Notes under the pieces: generated by a model
Database searches by the model: none
Told to the model about the DNA's origin: nothing
The model's input: the letters and a program-made list of their open reading frames with translations, nothing else
In this document: positions 1 through 6,658 of the stretch, piece by piece
Layout: each line of letters opens with the position of its first letter
Numbering within the stretch: the first letter of the stretch is position 1
Position numbers and translations under genes: made by a program
NCBI GenBank assembly: GCA_021797415.1
Contig: JAJZZT010000516.1
Coordinates: forward strand, 1-8,863
Source: Bacillota bacterium
GTDB taxonomy: Bacteria; Bacillota; Bacilli; Alicyclobacillales; SLC66
Length of the DNA: 8,863 nucleotides
Direction: 5' to 3'

Positions 1-192
1 CATGAATTTGTAGCCGGACGGCCATCCCGACCGGTTGACCCATAGCGACACATAGGGGATAGTACAATCTCACGAGCAAATTACACCACTTGACAGGACA
101 TGACCTTCGTCCCACCCCCGAGACCGGCAGAGTCGGACACGGTCGTCTCGTGACCTCTCTGCCTGTCACTCGCAAAGTGAGTACGGGCATGC
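1..192. other. Non-coding flank downstream of the catabolic operon
   Basis: No convincing gene is seen. The forward frame starting at base 1 reaches a stop at 43-45 after 14 codons, so it could be the last few residues of a gene to the left, but nothing supports this. The minus-strand ATG at bases 3-1 has no ribosome binding site. The stretch next to the operon end is rich in short inverted repeats, described separately. There is no sign that the operon continues leftward within these bases. Confidence 0.5.
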
Positions 193-197
193 TCACT
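150..197 (-). terminator. Tandem short inverted repeats at the operon 3' end (weak terminator candidate)
   Basis: Two small dyads sit at the end of the last operon gene. AGTGAG (176-181) pairs with CTCACT (192-197) across a 10-base loop and covers the stop codon. GTGAC (150-154) pairs with GTCAC (165-169). A further CGAGAC/GTCTCG pair lies just beyond, around 119-150. None is followed by a U-run in the direction of transcription, so this is not a classical intrinsic terminator. It may protect the 3' end, or termination may be Rho-dependent or lie outside the window. Confidence 0.25.
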
Positions 198-1050
198 CAA
201 GGTGATAATGGTTCTGCCGCAGCTTTGGCAACAAGAAATTCAACACCTGCGGCACTTGCTCCATCGTCATGTGTTCAATCACAAACGGCATCTTTCCCCA
301 CAATGGTTTCAGGCTGCTCAGCATGAGATCATAATCCAATTGTCCGCTCCCGGCGCAGGGCAGTTCGAACTCGCCATTTTCACGAACGCTCATGTCCTTT
401 AGGTGTACGGCCCCAGCGGACGGAGTCAGGGACTCTACAATGGCGGGAATACGTTCATGCCGCCTCTTCCAATCGCTCACGGCAATAAAATTGGGGATGT
501 CGACGATGCTGCCGACACGCCCGCGATATGTGGAGCAGAATTCCGCGACCTCATTCTCACTTCCCAGCACATGCGTGATCCACGGTTCGATGAGCAGCTT
601 TATCCCGTGCTCTTCTAACAATGCCAGCACAGATTCCACGTTGTTTTGCAGGGTACGGCGCGCCTCCGCCGTACGGTTCCGTCCGTCGGCCGCCAGCAGA
701 TCGTCCTGAAAAGACCCGCTCCAGACCGCAATGGACTCCACGCCAATCTCGGGAAGCAACTCGATTTGCTGCTTCAGTTCCCTTCCTGACATTTGAAAAA
801 AGTGATAGCTGTCAAACCGCGTCAGATCGTTGTACACCCCGGCTACGCGGGCGATCATTTCATGCCGTTGCAGCTTGGCCTTCACTTCTTGCAACTCCCG
901 CCGGGCGACGGGATACCACAGAAGGTTCAACTGGACTTCATGAAAGCCATGATCATGGGCGGCTTCCAGTCCTCTCAGCAATTCGCCCGGCGAGCGTCCC
1001 GCGACGAACATGGCCAAGCCTTGGGGAACGGACGGTTGGCGCTGGTTCAT
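193..1050 (-). CDS. Sugar phosphate isomerase/epimerase-like TIM-barrel protein (AP endonuclease 2 superfamily)
   Basis: This is a predicted cytoplasmic 285-residue protein of the xylose isomerase-like TIM-barrel superfamily, whose members isomerise, epimerise, dehydrate or cleave sugars and cyclitols with a bound divalent metal. The family's four metal ligands are visible at barrel strand ends: E155 (LIEPW), D184 (SIVDIPNF), H216 (AVHLKD) and E259 (PFVIEH). Length is normal. The ATG at 1050 is chosen because it overlaps the stop of the oxidoreductase gene in an ATGA junction and has AAAGGCGG about 7 bases upstream. A longer in-frame start at 1134 would run 84 bases into that gene and is unlikely. 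The overlap implies translational coupling and a shared pathway with the Gfo/Idh enzyme. The exact substrate cannot be read from sequence; inosose, keto-sugar or 3-keto-glycoside substrates are possible. Confidence 0.88.
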   Translation of the reverse strand: MNQRQPSVPQGLAMFVAGRSPGELLRGLEAAHDHGFHEVQLNLLWYPVARRELQEVKAKLQRHEMIARVAGVYNDLTRFDSYHFFQMSGRELKQQIELLPEIGVESIAVWSGSFQDDLLAADGRNRTAEARRTLQNNVESVLALLEEHGIKLLIEPWITHVLGSENEVAEFCSTYRGRVGSIVDIPNFIAVSDWKRRHERIPAIVESLTPSAGAVHLKDMSVRENGEFELPCAGSGQLDYDLMLSSLKPLWGKMPFVIEHMTMEQVPQVLNFLLPKLRQNHYHLE

Positions 1051-2018
1051 ACGAATTCCGCCTTTCCGGACTCCAAGGCGCGTTCGGCGGCCAACGTCAA
1101 TTTCAACGCGTGGATACCCTCCCTGTAGGGGCATGCGTTGTGGCTCTGGTCCGAAGTGATGATGGATGTGATAAAGTTTTTCAATTCCGCCTCATAGGGG
1201 TTTTCAGGATCCTGATAATCAATCTTCGCCTCCCCGACGCTTCCGGCGAGACGATTGTTGCCCAGATCGAACGTCAGGACAAAATCCTGGCCGTAAGCCG
1301 TGACACTGAAGATGCTGTCGCCCTCATAGAGAAAGCAGTTTGTAAAGCTGCCGACGGCTCCGTTCCTGTATTTGACCGACAGGCTGCTGACGTCCTCGGT
1401 TTTCAGCCACTCTGCCTGCATCAGTCTGCCCATGGTGCCGACCGCGCTCACGGTAAGTCCTTCCCCCACAATGGCCTGAGCCATGTTCAGGATATGCGTG
1501 GTCTGTTCTTTGATCTGTCCGCCCGTTGCCGCCTTGTCATAATAAGGCGAACCATAACCCGCCCTGCTGATTGCATTCCCGTGCACCACTCCAACTATTC
1601 TGCCTGCAAGCAGTTCCTTCAACTTTGTCAGGCAACTGCTGCTGCGCCACATGTACCCGATGGCGTTGATCACCTGGTGCTCGTCGATCATGTCCGCAAT
1701 CCGCTCGGCGATTCCCACCGATTCCGCCGCGGGTTTCTCAACGAACACGGGGATTTTCCGTTCGATCGCTCCCATGAGGTTCTCCACCCGGCCTGAGGGT
1801 GGGGTGAAAAACAGTAAACCATCAAAGTTTTCTCTATCCAGCATTTGTGCACTGTCGCGATAAGCAGTGGCCCCGAAACCCGCCGACAGTTTCTCCGCCT
1901 TTGCCTGGTCAATGTCGCAGACGGCCGTTACCCGCGCTTGCGGCATATGCAGCAGATTCTTCGCGTGCATGGTTGCGATGCCGCCTGCACCGACGATCCC
2001 CAACTTCACTTTCTCCAT
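1047..2018 (-). CDS. Gfo/Idh/MocA family NAD(P)-dependent oxidoreductase
   Basis: This is a 323-residue cytoplasmic dehydrogenase of the glucose-fructose oxidoreductase/inositol dehydrogenase/MocA family, which oxidises a sugar or cyclitol hydroxyl to a ketone. The N-terminal Rossmann fold has the GxGxxA loop GAGGIA at 10-15. An acidic residue at the end of the second strand (VCDID, D35) favours NAD over NADP. The EKP motif lies at 94-96, with K95 the expected catalytic lysine. The C-terminal half has GGQIKEQTTH at 166-175, carrying the family histidine H175 with Glu (E171) where many members have Asp. The start at 2018 is supported by GGGGAGGAAAGAG directly upstream; a TTG 18 bases further up lies ahead of this ribosome site. 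The gene follows the binding-protein gene after 71 bases holding a strong hairpin, and overlaps the TIM-barrel gene by 4 bases. Confidence 0.92.
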   Translation of the reverse strand: MEKVKLGIVGAGGIATMHAKNLLHMPQARVTAVCDIDQAKAEKLSAGFGATAYRDSAQMLDRENFDGLLFFTPPSGRVENLMGAIERKIPVFVEKPAAESVGIAERIADMIDEHQVINAIGYMWRSSSCLTKLKELLAGRIVGVVHGNAISRAGYGSPYYDKAATGGQIKEQTTHILNMAQAIVGEGLTVSAVGTMGRLMQAEWLKTEDVSSLSVKYRNGAVGSFTNCFLYEGDSIFSVTAYGQDFVLTFDLGNNRLAGSVGEAKIDYQDPENPYEAELKNFITSIITSDQSHNACPYREGIHALKLTLAAERALESGKAEFV

Positions 2019-2038
2019 GCTCTCTTTCCTCCCCAACC

Positions 2039-2084
2039 TGTGGATCTGCCGGTGGCCTTCACACAGGCTCCCGGCAGATCCACA
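2039..2084 (-). promoter_or_regulatory. Perfect 14-bp intercistronic stem-loop
   Basis: TGTGGATCTGCCGG (2039-2052) is the exact reverse complement of 2071-2084. The 18-base loop contains a further GCCT/AGGC pair. The structure begins 5 bases after the binding-protein stop codon and ends next to the ribosome binding site (2029-2037) of the oxidoreductase gene. No U-run follows it on the minus strand, so it resembles an mRNA-processing or 3'-stabilising hairpin rather than a full terminator. By analogy with other binding-protein operons it may leave the binding-protein message more abundant than the downstream message (inference). Confidence 0.75.
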
Positions 2085-2089
2085 TCCGT

Positions 2090-3982
2090 TTAGCCCTGAA
2101 CCGGACGGATGTAACCCTGTTCTTCGGCGACGGCAATCAGGATGTTACCGCTCCCGGCGCCGCCCAGCGTCCAGAACGAACGGTTGGTGGGCCAGTCGGT
2201 AAACCGCTTGGTTGAGTAAAAGACCGATTGATCCTGGGCAAATAGCGATCCGGGCCAGGCATTGTAGTTCATGAACTTGATCAGGTCATACGCGATCTGC
2301 TTTTGTTTCGTGGCACTTGGAGTATGGGCAAACTCCCACGAGAGCTGGACCGGATTGATGGTGCCGACACCGGGCACATACGTCTTCTGGGGAAAGTCCA
2401 TGCCAAAGTGTCCGGGAGTGATGACGGGCTTGCCGGTCGAGGTGTAGGAGACGTCGCTGCCGAAGCCTTGAAATACAGACGCGAATGAACCCCACAATTG
2501 ATAGGGCCAGAAGAAGTTGTACCCTTCATATACCGTGTAATTCCCGGCAAACATTGCAGTGGCAAATGTGTTTACTGGCCACAACTGAACCTTGGACGGG
2601 ATCCCGAACTGCGTCAACTCGCTCGCCACCGCACTGGCCTGAAGATCCCAACTGGCCAGCGTGGCCACGCTATGCACCGTCACCGTAAAAGGTTTGCCGT
2701 TTGGCAAGTACCACTTCCCGCCCTTCTGCGTAAAATGGGCGGAGCGCAACAACTGAGCGGCCTTGGTCGGACTGTAATTGTATGGATTCAGGGTCTTGAT
2801 CTGGGCCGGCGTGAGATAGGCCTGCAGCACGCTGGCGGGGACACCGGCAGGAATGGCCACCGGTGTACCGGCCACGGGATCGGCGATGGTGTTGATGGTC
2901 TTGCGGTTCAAGAGATATTCGAACGCCTGCCGCACCTGAATCAAGTTGAAGGGATAGGCCCTGCTGGAAAAGAAGGTTCCCTGCAGCGTGAGAAAGCCTT
3001 GCGGCTTGCTGTAGTGCATGTACGGCCGATTGCGACTCATGATCGCGTTATAGATGGGGGTGGTCGGTTGGTAGGCCGCCACATCAAATGCGCCGGACAC
3101 CAAGGCGTTTTGGGTGGCCGCTGTACTCACCTGATTGCGCATCACCACGTTTTGCACGTGCACATTGGCCGCAGCCCAGTTGTACGGGTTTTTCTTCAAA
3201 TCGACCTCGCTCGGAGAAAATCCGTCCACATTGTAGGGGCCGGCAGTAAGGAGCCCTTTCTGGCCTGGATTGTACGCTTCCAGAGCCTTCACATACTTGG
3301 TGTCCAGCGTACTGATCTTGCTGGCCTGCGCCTTGGCTGCCTTGCTGGCATTGGAAGGCAAAGGATTCGCGAGATTTTGAATAATCTCCTGAAACTGCTG
3401 CGGACTCGGCAAGAACTTTTGATACAGCGAAGCAGGAGCAATCACCTGAGTCAGGAGATTCTGCTCAAGCGCGGCCGAGTACAACGAGGTTGGACTGATG
3501 TTAAAAACAACCGTGCTTGCATTGGGCGTGGTGACACTGGTAATGCCATCACCCGCCCAGACACCCTGCAACGCATAAAGCTCCCAGGACACCAGCACGT
3601 CGTGGCTGGTCAGCGCCGTTCCGTTATTCCACTTGAGATTGGGCCGCAGGTGAACCACAAACTGGTGATAGTTGTCGGTGTACCCCCAGGAACTCGCCAA
3701 CTGCCCGTAGTAGTAATTGCCAAGATCCCGACTCGTGAAAGAGATTATGGCCAACGGCGAAAAGGCGATGACCCCGACCGCGCTCATGACGGTGGAGTTG
3801 GGTGAAAACGGATTCCAATCGGCCACTGCGTTATAGCCGGTTGGCGCATAGGTGGTTAGCGTACCCGACGCCACGGCGCCGCCGGCGGCTAAAGCACTGC
3901 CCCCGCCGACTCCCGCCAAAAGCAGTCCTGCGCTGGCAAGCACCGCCAATGGCTTTGCGAAATGCATGCGCTTCAGATGCAT
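2090..3982 (-). CDS. ABC-transporter solute-binding protein, family 5 (peptide/oligosaccharide type)
   Basis: This is a 630-residue exported binding protein of the SBP_bac_5 (DppA/OppA-like) family, whose members deliver peptides or, in many saprophytes, oligosaccharides to ABC permeases. A Sec signal covers about residues 1-32: basic HLKR, a hydrophobic core rich in Leu, Ala and Gly, and a likely cut after ALA-32. The family signature near residues 105-135 is clear (FVVHLRPNLKWNNGTALTSHDVLVSWELY). The C-terminal half carries the usual RQAFEYLLNRKTI segment. There is no cysteine anywhere, so no lipobox. The ATG at 3982 is preferred because AAGGGGAGG ends 9 bases upstream; the in-frame ATG at 3991 abuts that site with no spacer. 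The frame stays open upstream to 4342 but lacks sense as an exported protein. No permease or ATPase gene adjoins it. The neighbouring glycoside hydrolase suggests a sugar ligand rather than a peptide. Confidence 0.92.
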   Translation of the reverse strand: MHLKRMHFAKPLAVLASAGLLLAGVGGGSALAAGGAVASGTLTTYAPTGYNAVADWNPFSPNSTVMSAVGVIAFSPLAIISFTSRDLGNYYYGQLASSWGYTDNYHQFVVHLRPNLKWNNGTALTSHDVLVSWELYALQGVWAGDGITSVTTPNASTVVFNISPTSLYSAALEQNLLTQVIAPASLYQKFLPSPQQFQEIIQNLANPLPSNASKAAKAQASKISTLDTKYVKALEAYNPGQKGLLTAGPYNVDGFSPSEVDLKKNPYNWAAANVHVQNVVMRNQVSTAATQNALVSGAFDVAAYQPTTPIYNAIMSRNRPYMHYSKPQGFLTLQGTFFSSRAYPFNLIQVRQAFEYLLNRKTINTIADPVAGTPVAIPAGVPASVLQAYLTPAQIKTLNPYNYSPTKAAQLLRSAHFTQKGGKWYLPNGKPFTVTVHSVATLASWDLQASAVASELTQFGIPSKVQLWPVNTFATAMFAGNYTVYEGYNFFWPYQLWGSFASVFQGFGSDVSYTSTGKPVITPGHFGMDFPQKTYVPGVGTINPVQLSWEFAHTPSATKQKQIAYDLIKFMNYNAWPGSLFAQDQSVFYSTKRFTDWPTNRSFWTLGGAGSGNILIAVAEEQGYIRPVQG

Positions 3983-3987
3983 ATTTT

Positions 3988-4074
3988 TCATCCTCCCCTT
4001 GAGATGGTCACTCTGTGAAACCCGCCATGGGACAGAATCCTGGCGGCGCCTTGCGATCCCCCTCCTTTCCGCAT
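3988..4074 (-). CDS. Possible 28-residue leader peptide upstream of the binding-protein gene
   Basis: A short frame starts at ATG 4074, preceded by GGTGG 4 bases away, and encodes a basic, glycine-rich peptide beginning MRKGGGSQGAARI. Its stop lies 5 bases before the preferred binding-protein start and overlaps the alternative ATG at 3991, and the binding-protein ribosome site lies inside its last codons. This arrangement would allow translational coupling. It contains no run of a single regulatory amino acid and could easily be chance; no homologue is known to me. Confidence 0.2.
   Translation of the reverse strand: MRKGGGSQGAARILSHGGFHRVTISRGG
4022..4046. repeat. Small inverted repeat in the hydrolase/binding-protein spacer
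   Basis: CCGCCA (4022-4027) and TGGCGG (4041-4046) are exact inverted copies separated by 13 bases in the 149-base spacer between the hydrolase stop and the binding-protein start. The stem could form in the transcript shortly upstream of the binding-protein ribosome site. No U-run follows on the minus strand, so it is not a clear terminator. Confidence 0.35.
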
Positions 4075-4131
4075 GCAGCCACCGGGTAGCGAGGCCAAAT
4101 CTGCAGTCCCGCTGAAAGCAAAGACGGTGTT

Positions 4132-6411
4132 CTAGCCTGGTTGAATGGCCAGCACGGCCAGATTTCCGCCGGCGAGCGTGATTTTCCAGGAATTTGTCCC
4201 GGCCGGCTGCCAGGATCCCATAAGGCTCTGCGTCCTGACGGGGCCATCTCCGTGGTTTGACAGGAGTGGGTTCAGAACGGAGGAGGGAATCCTCACCGTG
4301 CCCGAGAATGCTGTCGTGCCCGTGTTGGCGGCGACCAGCCAAACTTTCCCCTGACCGGCGCTCAAGAACGTTTCGACCTGGGGCGCGCTCGGCGTCACGA
4401 CCAGTGCCGGCGGCGCCTGTGGCATGCCAAGCTCGCCCGGGGTAAACGAAACGCTCTTCCCTCCGGCCGCAACCGTGACGGACGACACCGCCAATCCGAG
4501 CTTATCGACGGCAATGCGAAAATCCGCCCCGCCATTTTCCGCACCAGCAAATGCCGCGTTGGTGAGATCAAAAGTTGCCGTTTTATACTGACCCGTGTTG
4601 GCGACCGCGACAGGGGCGTTGGTTCCTGCCGGATAAGCAGTCGTGTAGGCGCCGTTGACCGGGGCCGACGCATTCGAACTGTCGTACTGGAGGAACAGAC
4701 CGTTCGTCTGGTTGTTGGCATACGTGACCTGGATCCGTACATCCGGTTGGCCGGCCGCTACGAGAGTGGACGGGACCTTGAAATAGAGATACTGCGCATA
4801 GGGAACGTTCCCACTCACTCCCAGTTGCGAAACGACCGCCTTCTGTCCGAGAACCGTCTGTACGGTATATTGCCCGTCCGGTTGGTTCAGGAGCGCGAAA
4901 GCATTGGCATTGGCAGAGATGGGGCCGGGAATGATGGTGCCGCCTTTTGCCTGAAACGCTTTCAGATCGGCCAGCAACCGGGGATTGAGATTCGGCGCCT
5001 GAAGATCGCTGTTCCAGTCGATAATGGTGTGAAACCGGCTCAGGGATACCGCGCCGTCCAGCACCGAAAGATCCGAGAAGACATTGGCGGCCGGACGGGT
5101 TGCCCGGAGATAGTCGCTCAGGGACGACACACCCCCAGCGATCCCGGAACCGAGGGCATTATGCAGAACTTGGTCGTACCCCAGCATGATACCCACCTTG
5201 TAAGGGGGCAACGAGCCCTGGATCCGCCCCAGAACAGAATGCCATGCCACATAGTTCGGATAGGTGTCCGCGAAGTACGGCGATTGATATCCTGTACCCT
5301 GATAGAGATAATAATCCTCCCCGTCACGATAGCTTCCTTCCAGGGGATATTGACCGAGCCACTGGGCCAACTGCCCGGGCGATCCCGGAACAGGCGTCCA
5401 CTCGTTGAGGACAGGCACTTTGTAGGCCTGCGACAGGTAGCCAAACAATGCGTCAAAAGCGGTGTGAATGGCGGTATCCATAGTCACCACGGCATGATAT
5501 TTCTGAGCCAGCTCAAAAACGTCATCCGGTAGATTGCCCAGTTGACCGACGCTGTTCATACCGCCGCCGTAGTAGATGTACAGAGGCGCCGGGGTGGCCT
5601 TGCGCGCCAGATCAAGCACGCGGCCGAGCAACGTCGCATAGCTCCAGGTCCGGAACTGCTGGTAAATGGAGAAGTGACTCTGTCCCGGCAGGAATGCGGG
5701 AACCGCCGCAAAACTCGCATAGTCCGTTCCAACGGCCTTATTGAATGCGGCAATCGAGCCGTAACGTTGGGCCAGCCACTCACGAAATCTTGCGATATCC
5801 TGCGGCGCATATCCTGCAACACCGTTCGCCGTGGGACCATACCCGGCGTCAAGCCACCCGTAGTCGATATACGCGCCGCCAAACGCAGGCGACTTGCCCA
5901 TCACCGTCAACGTCCGCGCCATGTAGGCCGCATAGGCGCCAAAAGCGCGCTTGCTCCAAAATGCGGGCTCTTGGGCGGCGGCCCCGGTACTGGTTATTTC
6001 GTTTCCGCCCGGAAGCCAGGTTGGCGGATTGCCGGGATAGCCATACTCCCAAAATATTGGGATCAACTTGAGATGGGTCTCGTGACAGTACTGCAGGTAT
6101 GTCTGAAGCGTGGTCCAGTTGAACTGGCCGGGGCTGGGTTCCACCGCCGCCCAGTCCATATTGATCTCGACTCCGGTGATGCCCTCGCCGGCAAATTTCC
6201 GAAAGGTGGAAAGCGTCCACGGCAGACTGCCCTTATCAAAGAGAATCTGCACCAACCACTGGGGTTTGTGCTGGTTGGTGTTTGTCGAGGCCGCAGCCGC
6301 CTGCACTCCGAAAGCGGTAGTTCCTATGGTTAAGCCGATCGTCACAGTTCCGGCCATGATTCTCTTGAAGCGCGGTGAGATTCTAGAGCAGGATGTTTCT
6401 CGTCGTTTCAT
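4132..6411 (-). CDS. Secreted GH42-like glycoside hydrolase with C-terminal beta-sandwich modules
   Basis: This is a 759-residue exported protein. Residues 1-38 look like a Sec signal (basic start, hydrophobic core around 19-35, likely cut near VQA-38). The TIM barrel (about 50-395) resembles beta-galactosidase family GH42: MDWAAVEPSPGQFNW at 85-99, the NPPTWL turn at 128-133, and FREWLAQRYGSIAAFNKAVG at 209-228. E337 in PVLNEW is the best nucleophile candidate. The usual acid/base Asn-Glu is replaced: IDYGWLD lies at 182-188. Residues about 400-500 look like the Rossmann-like middle (trimerisation) domain. About 535-670 form a beta-sandwich with an ADFRI motif, possibly carbohydrate-binding, followed by a short beta-rich end domain. 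The ATG at 6411 is chosen for the signal peptide and for GGGGGTGA just upstream. It is the first gene of the operon. The substrate is unknown; a galactoside or other plant or microbial glycan is a guess. Confidence 0.85.
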   Translation of the reverse strand: MKRRETSCSRISPRFKRIMAGTVTIGLTIGTTAFGVQAAAASTNTNQHKPQWLVQILFDKGSLPWTLSTFRKFAGEGITGVEINMDWAAVEPSPGQFNWTTLQTYLQYCHETHLKLIPIFWEYGYPGNPPTWLPGGNEITSTGAAAQEPAFWSKRAFGAYAAYMARTLTVMGKSPAFGGAYIDYGWLDAGYGPTANGVAGYAPQDIARFREWLAQRYGSIAAFNKAVGTDYASFAAVPAFLPGQSHFSIYQQFRTWSYATLLGRVLDLARKATPAPLYIYYGGGMNSVGQLGNLPDDVFELAQKYHAVVTMDTAIHTAFDALFGYLSQAYKVPVLNEWTPVPGSPGQLAQWLGQYPLEGSYRDGEDYYLYQGTGYQSPYFADTYPNYVAWHSVLGRIQGSLPPYKVGIMLGYDQVLHNALGSGIAGGVSSLSDYLRATRPAANVFSDLSVLDGAVSLSRFHTIIDWNSDLQAPNLNPRLLADLKAFQAKGGTIIPGPISANANAFALLNQPDGQYTVQTVLGQKAVVSQLGVSGNVPYAQYLYFKVPSTLVAAGQPDVRIQVTYANNQTNGLFLQYDSSNASAPVNGAYTTAYPAGTNAPVAVANTGQYKTATFDLTNAAFAGAENGGADFRIAVDKLGLAVSSVTVAAGGKSVSFTPGELGMPQAPPALVVTPSAPQVETFLSAGQGKVWLVAANTGTTAFSGTVRIPSSVLNPLLSNHGDGPVRTQSLMGSWQPAGTNSWKITLAGGNLAVLAIQPG

Positions 6412-6480
6412 GGATTCACCCCCGTCTATCATCATCAAAACAATCACTTTCGAGCCATGAACAAACAGGAATTCGCAGTC

Positions 6481-6515
6481 CGGCAAAAGGCTGGGGTTGC
6501 CGCCCGAGGGCACCC
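6481..6515 (-). promoter_or_regulatory. Overlapping alternative hairpins in the operon leader
   Basis: CGGCAA (6481-6486) pairs exactly with TTGCCG (6497-6502). The second arm is shared with another possible stem, GGGT-T-GCC (6494-6501) with GGCACCC (6509-6515), so the two cannot form together. They lie about 70-105 bases upstream of the hydrolase start, in a leader of roughly 220 bases. No U-run follows either of them. They could affect leader structure or mRNA stability, but they are short and may be chance. Confidence 0.3.
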
Positions 6516-6521
6516 GAGCAA

Positions 6522-6537
6522 ATGAAAGCGATATCAT
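6522..6537. promoter_or_regulatory. Catabolite-responsive element (cre), CcpA site
   Basis: ATGAAAGCGATATCAT matches every position of the published Bacillus consensus WTGNAANCGNWWNCAW. It lies about 100 bases downstream of the predicted operon start point and 110 bases upstream of the hydrolase ATG. CcpA with phosphorylated HPr binds such sites, and cre boxes downstream of a promoter commonly act as transcription roadblocks. This predicts repression of the operon by preferred sugars, fitting a glycoside-use function. Both are inferred from the match and the location; CcpA itself is not encoded here. Confidence 0.8.
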
Positions 6538-6541
6538 CTAT

Positions 6542-6592
6542 GTGAGAATGATCTCCACCCAACCGCGATGTGTTCTTGTTCTCTTTCACATC
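6542..6592 (-). repeat. Two small inverted repeats in the upstream leader
   Basis: GATGTG (6567-6572) and CACATC (6587-6592) are exact inverted copies 14 bases apart. Beside them, 6542-6558 can fold with a GAGA/TCTC core, one bulge and flanking pairs. Both would sit in the first 100 bases of the operon transcript. They could be RNA hairpins or a protein-binding dyad; neither matches a known riboswitch that I recognise. Confidence 0.3.
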
Positions 6593-6632
6593 CAGATTCA
6601 GAAACAGCAGTGGATCAACACATTAAATTACA

Positions 6633-6658
6633 TGGTTACTATATACACATTGGTTACT
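6633..6658. repeat. Direct repeat TGGTTACT over the operon promoter (operator candidate)
   Basis: TGGTTACT occurs at 6633-6640 and again at 6651-6658, an exact 8-bp repeat with an 18-bp period. On the minus strand both copies read AGTAACCA. One copy overlaps the -10 box and the other lies in the promoter spacer, so a bound protein would block RNA polymerase. The divergent GntR/LacI-type regulator is the natural candidate to bind here, but that is inference, and this is not the AraR consensus of Bacillus subtilis. Confidence 0.5.

Noticed and set aside
621..1796. Long forward frame of 391 codons
   Set aside because: It lies antisense to two well-supported enzymes and has no domain-like sequence; it is a shadow caused by GC-rich codon use.
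2498..3805. Long forward frame of 435 codons
   Set aside because: It is antisense to the binding-protein gene, Arg/His-rich and without recognisable motifs.
3803..3816. Second cre-like sequence TGAAAACGGATTCC inside the binding-protein gene
   Set aside because: One of the near-invariant positions is wrong (C in place of A) and it lies within coding sequence, so it is best treated as chance.
3983..4342. N-terminal extension of the binding protein to a start at 4342
   Set aside because: It would run through the hydrolase gene end and bury the clear signal peptide; the ribosome site before 3982 explains the start.
6412..6537. N-terminal extension of the hydrolase by 42 codons
   Set aside because: It would cover most of the leader up to the edge of the cre box and place a signal peptide internally; GGGGGTGA before 6411 marks the start.
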